Source: Nocardioides albus (GTDB lineage: Bacteria; Actinomycetota; Actinomycetes; Propionibacteriales; Nocardioidaceae). From it: DNA of 64,000 bases. Shown here piece after piece: positions 43,553-49,789 of this stretch. The notes under the pieces were generated by a model, which saw nothing but the letters and a program-made list of their open reading frames with translations, was not told the origin of the DNA and searched no databases. Position numbers and translations under genes: made by a program. The stretch is taken from positions 168,846 through 232,845 of the forward strand of contig NZ_BMQT01000007.1 in the NCBI RefSeq assembly GCF_014648255.1, written 5' to 3'. The first letter of the stretch is position 1, and each line of letters starts with the position of its first letter.

Positions 43553-44234
43553 GCCCAGCGTCGTCCTCGTCGGCCACGGCCTCGGTGGAGCGTCGACGCC
43601 CGGCCGCGACGACACCCCAGGCGACCAGGGTGAACGCGGCAGCGATGCCGATGACGTACGCGACGACGACGGTGTAGCCGCCCTGCAGGTGGTGGTTGAG
43701 GAACGGGTAGGGATACCACCACGGGTCGCCGGTGCGGGGACTGACGACGTGCTCGCCACGGATCAGGGTGTAGGCCGCCCACACGATCGGGAAGGCGATG
43801 ATGGCGCCGACCGCGCGCCACTGCAGCCGGCGACGTGGTGGAGCGACGAAGAGGTCGACGACGAGGAACAGCGGGCCGATGAGGTGCAGGACCTCGTTGG
43901 CCCACGGGTACGCCGCTGGGACGAGGCCGCGCAGCAGCAGGTTGTAGACCAGGCCGGTGATGGCCATGAACGTCGTCGCCGCCGCCATCAGCACGGCGAC
44001 CCAGAGGGGCTCCTCGGTGCGTCGGGTCAGCGCCCAGAGACCGGCGCACACCAGTGCCGCCGCCGCGAAGAGGTTCGACTCGATCGTGAAATAGCTGAAG
44101 TAGTTCACCACCACCGTGGCCGTGCTGGAACCTTCGGCGGGCGTGGTGCTCAGCGCTCCACGGAACTCTGCCGTCATCGCGGCGAGGATCAGCACGGCCA
44201 TCGCGAGTCGAAGGATCGACCAGGTCCGTGTCAC
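43539..44234 (-). CDS. Pr6Pr (FAR-17a/AIG1-like) family membrane protein
   Basis: A 231-residue protein with about six helices. Blocks FSYFTIESNLFAAAALVCAGL, GLVYNLLLRG and DPWWYPYPFLNHHLQGGY fit the Pr6Pr family, distant relatives of eukaryotic AIG1/ADTRP hydrolases. Function in bacteria is unknown. The GTG start is six bases after a TACGGT box. It converges with and overlaps the RNase H-GNAT gene. Confidence 0.85.
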   Translation of the reverse strand: MTRTWSILRLAMAVLILAAMTAEFRGALSTTPAEGSSTATVVVNYFSYFTIESNLFAAAALVCAGLWALTRRTEEPLWVAVLMAAATTFMAITGLVYNLLLRGLVPAAYPWANEVLHLIGPLFLVVDLFVAPPRRRLQWRAVGAIIAFPIVWAAYTLIRGEHVVSPRTGDPWWYPYPFLNHHLQGGYTVVVAYVIGIAAAFTLVAWGVVAAGRRRSTEAVADEDDAGLSPA

Positions 44235-44238
44235 GAGA

Positions 44239-45840
44239 TCACCGTAGCCGTCGGGACGCGCTGAGACGGCCGTTCTCGAGGTGAACGTACGTGTCGATGC
44301 TCAACCGGTCGAGAAACGCGTCGTCATGGCTGATCACGATGAGAGCGCCGCGGTAGGCGCCGAGTGCGGCGACGACCTGCTCGACGGTGGCGATGTCGAG
44401 GTTGTTGGTTGGCTCGTCGAGGACGAGCAGCTGAATGGGCGGATCCAGCAGGAGGACGGTGGCCAGGGCGACCCGGAAACGCTCTCCGCCGGAGACGTCA
44501 CCGATCCGCCGGTGCACGACGTCGCCGCGGAATCCGAACCCGGCCAGCGTCGCGCGGACCTCCTCGGGATCGGCTTCGGGCTGAGCGCTGCGTACGGTCT
44601 CCAGGATCGTGGCGGCGTCGTCGAGATGGTCCAGCCGCTGTGGGAGGTGGCCGATCCGGGTGATGAGGACGGTGCCGTACGGCTCCTGGCGGGCGGCCCG
44701 AGGACCGACCAGCGTCTCCACGAGCTGGGTCTTGCCGGCGCCGTTGCGTCCGGTGAGGGCGAGCCGTTCGGGGCCTTGGACGACGATGGTGCTTCCGCTG
44801 CTGTGCAGCTCGGCGACCCGTCGGCCGGTGGGCAGCTCTGGAGCGGGCAGATCGATCTTGACCTGGGGATCACGGCGCACGCGCTCGGCGGTCCGGTCGC
44901 GAAGCTCGCGCGCCCGGTCGACCTTCTCGTCGAGCTCGCCTCGGAGCTTGCCGGCCGAGACCTCGGCCTCGCCGGCCCGAAGCTTCATGATGGTCTTCGG
45001 ACGGCGCTTGTTCTCGTAGTCGGTGCGGGCATAACGCTGCCGCCGGGCGAGCTTGGTCTGTGCCTCGACCCGCTGGCGTTTCTCCGTACGCAGCTTCTGC
45101 TCGGCCGTGCTCAGGGCCTGCTCCGCCGCGGCCTGCTCGCGTTCGACGTGCTCGCGGAACGCGGAGTAGGGGCCGCCATAGACCGTCAGTGACCCGTCGC
45201 GCAGCTCAGCGGTCTCGTCCATCAGGTCGAGCAGCGCCAGGTCGTGGCTGGCCACCACCAGCGTGCCTCGCCAGCCCGCTACCAGGTCGTAGAGCCGGCG
45301 CCGGGCCTCGCGGTCGAGGTTGTTGGTCGGCTCGTCGAGCAGCGCGATCTCGGCGCCCGAGAGACCGATTCCGGTCAGGGCCGTCGCGACCGTCTCCCCG
45401 CCGGACAACGTCGCCACCCGGCGGTCGAGATCGAGGTCGGGCAGGCCGGCCGTCCCGAGCGCGGCCCGCGCGCGCTCCTCGACGCCCCAGTCGTCGGCGA
45501 GCGCGTCGAAATGGCGCGGATCGGCATCGCCGGACTCGATCGCCCGCAAGGCGTCCAGGCGATCACGTACGCCGAGCAGGTCGGCCACCGTGGCATCGGC
45601 CTGCAAGGTGATGTGCTGGGGCAGGTAACGCACCTGACCCCTGACCGAGACCGACCCTGCTGCGGGGGTGAGCTCGCCGGCCACGACCCTGAGCAGGGTC
45701 GACTTGCCGGCGCCGTTGGTGCCGACCAGACCAGTGCGCCCGGGGTTGAAGGCCGCGTCGAGGCCGCTCAGCGCGACGGCGCCGTCGGGCCAGAGAAGGG
45801 TGATGCCGTCGAGGACGACGGCCGGGTGCTGCGTACTCAT
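44239..45840 (-). CDS. ABC-F family ATPase (ribosome-protection type candidate)
   Basis: A 533-residue protein with two ATPase cassettes and no membrane part. Cassette 1 has GTNGAGKST, LSGGETVATAL and IALLDEPTNNLD; cassette 2 has GRNGAGKTQ, VSGGERFRVALA and LLVLDEPTNNLD. The charged linker between them (about residues 225-310) is rich in Arg/Lys/Glu, as in ABC-F proteins that act in the ribosomal E site. Subclass is uncertain: it could confer macrolide, lincosamide or pleuromutilin resistance, or be a housekeeping translation factor. The upstream leader ORF and hairpin favour an antibiotic-inducible role. AGGAG is four bases before the ATG. Confidence 0.88.
   Translation of the reverse strand: MSTQHPAVVLDGITLLWPDGAVALSGLDAAFNPGRTGLVGTNGAGKSTLLRVVAGELTPAAGSVSVRGQVRYLPQHITLQADATVADLLGVRDRLDALRAIESGDADPRHFDALADDWGVEERARAALGTAGLPDLDLDRRVATLSGGETVATALTGIGLSGAEIALLDEPTNNLDREARRRLYDLVAGWRGTLVVASHDLALLDLMDETAELRDGSLTVYGGPYSAFREHVEREQAAAEQALSTAEQKLRTEKRQRVEAQTKLARRQRYARTDYENKRRPKTIMKLRAGEAEVSAGKLRGELDEKVDRARELRDRTAERVRRDPQVKIDLPAPELPTGRRVAELHSSGSTIVVQGPERLALTGRNGAGKTQLVETLVGPRAARQEPYGTVLITRIGHLPQRLDHLDDAATILETVRSAQPEADPEEVRATLAGFGFRGDVVHRRIGDVSGGERFRVALATVLLLDPPIQLLVLDEPTNNLDIATVEQVVAALGAYRGALIVISHDDAFLDRLSIDTYVHLENGRLSASRRLR
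44241..44246 (-). promoter_or_regulatory. -10 box of a leaderless Pr6Pr promoter
   Basis: On the minus strand this reads TACGGT, six bases before the GTG at 44234. It overlaps the 3' end of the ABC-F gene. Confidence 0.4.
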
Positions 45841-45844
45841 AGAG

Positions 45845-45879
45845 CTCCTGGATGTGTCAGCGGGACGCTGACATCGGAG
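45845..45879 (-). promoter_or_regulatory. Shine-Dalgarno-sequestering stem-loop before the ABC-F gene
   Basis: Read on the minus strand, CTCC-GATG-TCAGCG pairs with CGCTGA, CATC and GGAG in nested order around a TCC loop, with two short CA bulges on the 3' side. The final GGAG is the Shine-Dalgarno core of the ABC-F gene. Its formation would hide the ribosome site. The pairing is visible; switching by the leader ORF is inferred. Confidence 0.6.
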
Positions 45880-45897
45880 CCCGGAGGATCGACGAGG

Positions 45898-45936
45898 TCA
45901 GCGCACGAGGGCGGTGAGCGGCTCGCGGATCAGCAC
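45898..45936 (-). CDS. Putative 12-residue leader peptide of the ABC-F gene
   Basis: The minus strand has AAGGA, seven bases, then a GTG ORF reading MLIREPLTALVR followed by TGA. It ends 57 bases before the ABC-F start and just before the hairpin that hides that gene's ribosome site. Inducible ABC-F and erm genes are often controlled by such leaders through drug-dependent ribosome stalling. It was too short for ORF calling; support is its strong ribosome site, position and hairpin. Confidence 0.55.
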   Translation of the reverse strand: MLIREPLTALVR

Positions 45937-45990
45937 GATGAGTTCCTTCTGGTCGGTGATGGTGCGTGATCAGTCTCCGGTACGCCTCGC

Positions 45991-46028
45991 GGTGGTCGCA
46001 ACGGGTTATCCATCCCGTTGCGACCACC
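45991..46028. terminator. Strong hairpin between the patatin and ABC-F transcription units
   Basis: GGTGGTCGCAACGGG and its exact complement (15 bp) flank an eight-base loop. It begins 12 bases after the patatin stop codon on the minus strand. It may terminate the patatin message or act as an attenuator for read-through into the ABC-F leader. No U-tract. Confidence 0.7.
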
Positions 46029-46039
46029 TGTGCCCGGCG

Positions 46040-46942
46040 TCAGGTCCAGAGGTCGACGAGCTGCTGAGCGAGTCGGCGGCCTTGGTCGTGGCCCGCTCTC
46101 GCCGCCGGTGCGCGGGTCGCGAAGCTCATCATGTTGTCGCCGAACGCCGCGAGCGAGGCGGCGTCCGGAAGGACCGTCTCGACCCTGCTGCCGCCTGCCC
46201 GCAGCTCGTCGACCTGGGTGGCGAGATCGCTGCGCCACGCTGCCGGATGCCGAGTCCTGCCGCCGAGCGGCGAGAGCACGAGCACGCGTTCACAGCCACC
46301 GGCAAGGTCGGCGTTCTCGCTGGATCGCCGGTAGCCGCCGTCGATGTAATTGCGCGACCCGATCCGGTACGCAGGTCCGCCCGCGCAGCTGGCCGCGACC
46401 GCGTCGACCAGGTCGATGCCGCTGTCGCGGTCGAACACGACCGGGTCTCCGGTGTCGGCGTCGACCGCAGCGAGGTGCACCGCGTGCGCCGGCCACTGAG
46501 GACTGGGCAGCCGGGCGGCGACCGTCTCGCGCCAGCGCACGCGTGCGGACTCGCCCGCCTCGGTGGCCAGGTCGACCGCGTTCGCGCCGGCACGGCGGCG
46601 CATGTCCGCCAGGTCTGCGGAGGCGGCGATGATGGCGTTGGTCCGCTCCAGATGGTCCATCCACGTCGCCCTTCCGGCTCCAGGAGGCGGGCCCGGGTGG
46701 GGGTGACTCGGCGGCGGTGGTGTGTCCAGGGTGCCGGCGAGCAGGTCGCCGGGACTCGCACCGGCGATCTGCGCCGCAGCGGTCGCTCCGGCGGAGGTGC
46801 CGATGACCAGGTCGGCCTCGGTCACCGCCATTCCGCCCTCGCTCAGTCCGGCGATCACGCCGATCAGCCAGGCGTTGCCGGCCGATCCGCCGCCGCCGAG
46901 GACGAGCGCGCGTCGCGGTCGTGGGACAGGTGTTGTGCTCAT
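46040..46942 (-). CDS. Patatin-like phospholipase family protein (first copy)
   Basis: A 300-residue patatin-fold lipase. The oxyanion glycines (LVLGGGGSAGNAWLIGV), nucleophile GTSAG and the DGG acid motif (NYIDGGYRRS) form an intact Ser-Asp dyad. There is no signal peptide. A proline-rich insertion (LDTPPPPSHPHPGPPPGAG) follows the nucleophile region. The ATG at 46942 has AAAGG seven bases upstream, preferred over 46957. A short ORF with an excellent ribosome site precedes it. Confidence 0.88.
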   Translation of the reverse strand: MSTTPVPRPRRALVLGGGGSAGNAWLIGVIAGLSEGGMAVTEADLVIGTSAGATAAAQIAGASPGDLLAGTLDTPPPPSHPHPGPPPGAGRATWMDHLERTNAIIAASADLADMRRRAGANAVDLATEAGESARVRWRETVAARLPSPQWPAHAVHLAAVDADTGDPVVFDRDSGIDLVDAVAASCAGGPAYRIGSRNYIDGGYRRSSENADLAGGCERVLVLSPLGGRTRHPAAWRSDLATQVDELRAGGSRVETVLPDAASLAAFGDNMMSFATRAPAARAGHDQGRRLAQQLVDLWT

Positions 46943-46984
46943 GGGAGTACCTTTCAAGGTTCGAGGCGGCGCTCCCGTCGGCGA

Positions 46985-47044
46985 TCAGCGCAATCGCCGG
47001 ACCGTGGACTGCAGGGGAGCACCCGCTGTGGACGCTGTGTGCAC
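46985..47044 (-). CDS. Putative 19-residue upstream ORF before the patatin gene
   Basis: On the minus strand AGGAGGTGA, one of the best Shine-Dalgarno matches in the window, is followed by a GTG ORF reading MHTASTAGAPLQSTVRRLR and TGA. It ends 42 bases before the patatin start. An extended -10 (TGCTAGCGT, 47082-47090) lies upstream. It could be a regulatory leader or a small protein. No coding-potential test is possible by eye at this length. Confidence 0.45.
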   Translation of the reverse strand: MHTASTAGAPLQSTVRRLR

Positions 47045-47081
47045 GGGACTCACCTCCTGCCGAAAGATCACGATCGCTGCG

Positions 47082-47090
47082 ACGCTAGCA
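47082..47090 (-). promoter_or_regulatory. Extended -10 promoter candidate for the uORF-patatin unit
   Basis: The minus strand reads TGCTAGCGT, an extended -10 form (TGnTANNNT). A TTGACA lies just upstream (47092-47097) but too close to be its -35. Confidence 0.35.
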
Positions 47091-47184
47091 CTGTCAAGAG
47101 GCGTCGCGCTCGTGACTTTCTCCGATGCTGGGTGAGGCGACACCACTGTTGTCGAAGATCTGGGACACTAGGCGCGTGAATGCG

Positions 47185-47481
47185 ATGACCAAGCTGGACC
47201 GCGAGGCGATTGCGCGTGCCTGCAATCGGTTCGGTGTCGCGCGCCTGCGGATCTTCGGGTCTGCGGTGACCGGAAACTTCGATCCCAAGCGCAGTGATCT
47301 CGACTTCTTCGTCGATTTCTTGCCAGAGGTAGAAGACCTTCTCGGCAACTACCTTGCACTCAACGAGGAACTGGAACGAATTCTCGGTTGTGAGGTTGAC
47401 CTGGTCATGACGGATGCGGTGAAGAACCCCTACTTCGCGGCGGCCGCATTCCCGACAGCCAAGGACGTGTATGCAGCCTAG
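47185..47481 (+). CDS. mntA: MntA-type nucleotidyltransferase antitoxin
   Basis: A 98-residue minimal nucleotidyltransferase. The catalytic block is FGSAVTGNFDPKRSDLDFFVDF, with the GS-x-DxD pattern plus a third acidic residue in CEVDLVM. Antitoxins of the HepT/MntA type AMPylate the toxin's tyrosine to silence it. The toxin gene overlaps its 3' end by 11 bases. GTG 47176 and the open frame to 47125 are alternative starts. Codon use is less GC-rich than in neighbours, consistent with recent acquisition. Confidence 0.85.
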   Translation: MTKLDREAIARACNRFGVARLRIFGSAVTGNFDPKRSDLDFFVDFLPEVEDLLGNYLALNEELERILGCEVDLVMTDAVKNPYFAAAAFPTAKDVYAA

Positions 47482-47788
47482 AGCCGCCGCGTTGCTGTGG
47501 GATCTACACACCGCGGCGATGCGTATCCAGGAGTTCGTTGCGGGAAGAACGTGGGAGGAGTACGCGGAGCACGTCCTTCTCCGTTCTGCTGTCGAGCGAC
47601 AGTTCGAGATCGCGGGCGAGGCTATGAGCGTTCTGCGCAAGGAAGACTCCGAGACTGCAGAGCGAGTGCCCGGGGTTCACAGAATCGTCGGCATGCGGAA
47701 TGTCTTGATCCATGGCTACGCCGAGATCAACGACCTCACCGTGTGGCGTACCGCGACAAGGGACCTGAACGCGTTGGTACGGCAGTGA
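47471..47788 (+). CDS. hepT: HepT-like ribonuclease toxin
   Basis: A 105-residue all-helical HEPN RNase. The active motif Rx4HxY is present as RNVLIHGY near residues 76-83; the tyrosine is the residue AMPylated by MntA partners. LLRSAVERQFEIAGEAM is the usual dimer helix. Overlap with the nucleotidyltransferase gene gives antitoxin-first order. Together they form a type VII toxin-antitoxin module, commonly linked to plasmid or island maintenance and phage defence. Confidence 0.87.
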   Translation: MQPRAAALLWDLHTAAMRIQEFVAGRTWEEYAEHVLLRSAVERQFEIAGEAMSVLRKEDSETAERVPGVHRIVGMRNVLIHGYAEINDLTVWRTATRDLNALVRQ

Positions 47789-47855
47789 ATGCGCTTCTGA
47801 TCGAAGCGGGTCCTCCGGTAACCGAAGATGGCAGAGGGGCTCAGGCTCTCGAAGG

Positions 47856-49040
47856 ATGACGACCGTCGGCGTGGTCGGTGGAGGCATCGTCGGGCTCGCG
47901 GTGGCCCGCGAGATCCTGCTGCGTCGCCCCGAGGACACCGTGGTGGTCTTCGAGAAGGAGAGCCGCCTCGGGACTCATCAGACCGGCCACAACTCCGGTG
48001 TGGTCCACGCGGGAATCTACTACCGCCCTGGCAGCCTCAAGGCCGGGCTCTGCACGCGTGGCCGTGACCTGCTCGAGGACTTCGCTGTCGAGCACCAGGT
48101 TCCGTTCGAGGAGTGCGGGAAGCTCGTCGTCGCGGTGGACGAGTCCGAGATGGGGCGCTTCGACGCGCTGGAGAAGAAGGCCACCGAGAACGGTGTGCCG
48201 GGTCTGAGGCGGGTCGGCCCCGCGGAGATCCAGGAGATCGAGCCGTACGCGGCAGGGCTGGCCGCCCTGCACTCGCCGCGGACGGCGATCATCGACTACG
48301 TCGCGGTGGCCGAGGCGCTCGGCCGGGCGATCCGCGACGCCGGGGGAGAGGTACGCCTCGGCGAGGAGGTCACCGGCATCCACCGGGTCATCGGTGGGAC
48401 AGAGGTCGAGACGCCCGCCGGTCGGACCCTCGTCGACCACTTGGTCGTCTGCGGCGGGTTGGAGTCGGACCGGCTCGGCGAGCTGACCGGCGGTCCGAAG
48501 GCGCCCCGGATCATCCCGTTCCGGGGTGAATACATGCAGGTCGATCCCGCGAAGCAGGATCTCGTCCGGGGCATGGTCTATCCGGTCCCCGACCCGCGCT
48601 ACCCGTTCCTCGGCGTGCACTTCACCCGGCGCGTCGGCGGCGGTCTCGAGGTCGGCCCCAACGCCTTCCTGGCGCTGAGCCGGCGACGCTACGGCCGCAC
48701 TTCCCTGACGCCGCGCGATCTCGCCGACACGCTGCTCTGGCCAGGTTTCTGGCGGTTCAGCGCGGAGCACTGGCGCACCGGGATCACCGAGCTCCGCGGC
48801 GTACTCTCCACGCGGGCCTACATGCGCGAGGCCCAGCGCTACGTGCCGGAGATCGGCGCCGAGGACGTGGTCCGGGCAGGGCTCGGCCTGCGGGCCCAGG
48901 CGATCGAGCGCGACGGGTCGCTGGTCGACGACTTCGTCATCCACCACGCCGACGGCATCACCTCGGTGCGCAACGCGCCGAGCCCGGCCGCGACCTCCAG
49001 CCTCGCGATCGCCGAGTACGTCGTCGACCGGATCTGCTGA
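47856..49040 (+). CDS. lhgO: L-2-hydroxyglutarate oxidase
   Basis: A 394-residue FAD-dependent oxidoreductase of the DAO family. The N-terminal dinucleotide loop is VGVVGGGIVGLAVAREIL, followed by GTHQTGHNSGVVHAGIYYRPGSLKA, highly typical of LhgO. It oxidises L-2-hydroxyglutarate to 2-oxoglutarate, repairing a side product of central metabolism. The stop codon lies inside a 21-bp repeat array shared with the convergent def gene. Confidence 0.92.
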   Translation: MTTVGVVGGGIVGLAVAREILLRRPEDTVVVFEKESRLGTHQTGHNSGVVHAGIYYRPGSLKAGLCTRGRDLLEDFAVEHQVPFEECGKLVVAVDESEMGRFDALEKKATENGVPGLRRVGPAEIQEIEPYAAGLAALHSPRTAIIDYVAVAEALGRAIRDAGGEVRLGEEVTGIHRVIGGTEVETPAGRTLVDHLVVCGGLESDRLGELTGGPKAPRIIPFRGEYMQVDPAKQDLVRGMVYPVPDPRYPFLGVHFTRRVGGGLEVGPNAFLALSRRRYGRTSLTPRDLADTLLWPGFWRFSAEHWRTGITELRGVLSTRAYMREAQRYVPEIGAEDVVRAGLGLRAQAIERDGSLVDDFVIHHADGITSVRNAPSPAATSSLAIAEYVVDRIC

Positions 49041-49092
49041 CTTCTCGAGGTCAGAAAGTGACTTCTCGGCGTCAGAAAGTGACTAGTCGGCG
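49039..49092. repeat. 21-bp repeat locus 6, containing both flanking stop codons
   Basis: Two near-identical units (49039-49059 and 49060-49080, GACTTCTCGGCGTCAGAAAG type) and a partial third. The first unit includes the lhgO TGA and the third the def TAG. The array is therefore transcribed and partly translated from both sides. Confidence 0.8.
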
Positions 49093-49694
49093 GGGGTGGC
49101 GGGCCACTCGGGCGGGAAGTCCTTCGCCAGGCGGGTCTGCTCCTTGGTGAGCTTCTTGCGCGCCTTGGCCGAGATGCGGTCACCGAAGACGGTGCCGTTG
49201 GTGTGGTCGGTCTCGTGCTGCAGGCACCTGGCCAGCAGCCCGTCGCCCTCGAAGTGGACCGGCTCGCCGTCGAGACCGAGCCCGTCGACCGCGGCCCAGT
49301 CGGGGCGGGCGCAGTCCACGAAGGCGCCGGGGAAGGAGAGGCAGCCCTCCAGGTCGACGTCGAGATGGCGGTCGTCGCCCTCGGGCAGGGTCAGGACCGG
49401 GTTGCAGACGACACCGACCGTGCGCTGACCGGTGGCGTCCGGGCAGTCGAAGACGAAGATGGCGACGTCCTCGCCGATCTGGTCGGCGGCCAGGCCCACA
49501 CCCTCGGCGGCATACATCGTCGCGACCATGTCGGCAGCCAGCTCGGTCAGCGCGGCGTCGAAGACCTCGACCTTCTTCTTCGGGCGGTGCATCACCGGGG
49601 TGCCCCAGCGTGTCATCGGCCGCACCTTCCCGCCCTCGGGCAGGGCGCCGTGGGGCGCGAGCGGAGCACGGGATTCGAGCGGGGAGTCGGCCAT
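49083..49694 (-). CDS. def: Peptide deformylase
   Basis: Removes the N-formyl group from nascent proteins. The 203-residue metalloenzyme has motif I GVGLAADQIG, motif II EGCLSFPG with the metal-binding cysteine, and motif III LQHETDHTNG with both histidines and the catalytic glutamate. The EGCLSFPG form is type 1-like. Residues 1-30 and the Lys-rich C-terminal extension (SAKARKKLTKEQTRLAKDF) are common in actinobacterial paralogues. ATG 49694 is the likely start. The essential copy may be elsewhere. Confidence 0.93.
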   Translation of the reverse strand: MADSPLESRAPLAPHGALPEGGKVRPMTRWGTPVMHRPKKKVEVFDAALTELAADMVATMYAAEGVGLAADQIGEDVAIFVFDCPDATGQRTVGVVCNPVLTLPEGDDRHLDVDLEGCLSFPGAFVDCARPDWAAVDGLGLDGEPVHFEGDGLLARCLQHETDHTNGTVFGDRISAKARKKLTKEQTRLAKDFPPEWPATPAD

Positions 49695-49763
49695 GTGCAA
49701 AGCCTATAAACAAGACGTACGCGGTTTGTTACCGCCATCACCACCCCGAACTGTAGACCACGT

Positions 49764-49780
49764 TGTAACTCCCAGTTACA
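49764..49780. promoter_or_regulatory. Operator-like dyad overlapping the acyl-CoA dehydrogenase promoter
   Basis: TGTAACT-CCC-AGTTACA is a perfect dyad. The bases TACAGT (49777-49782) overlap its right arm and lie seven bases before the ATG at 49790, a good -10 for a leaderless message. A bound repressor would therefore cover the promoter directly. TetR-type lipid regulators use sites of this size. Confidence 0.6.
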
Positions 49781-49789
49781 GTTCTACCC

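Noticed and set aside
41419..43759. A 779-residue minus-strand frame covering 41420-43759
   Set aside because: It joins the AbiEi/DUF559-like gene to antisense of the RNase H-GNAT gene; only the part below 42406 has protein-like features.
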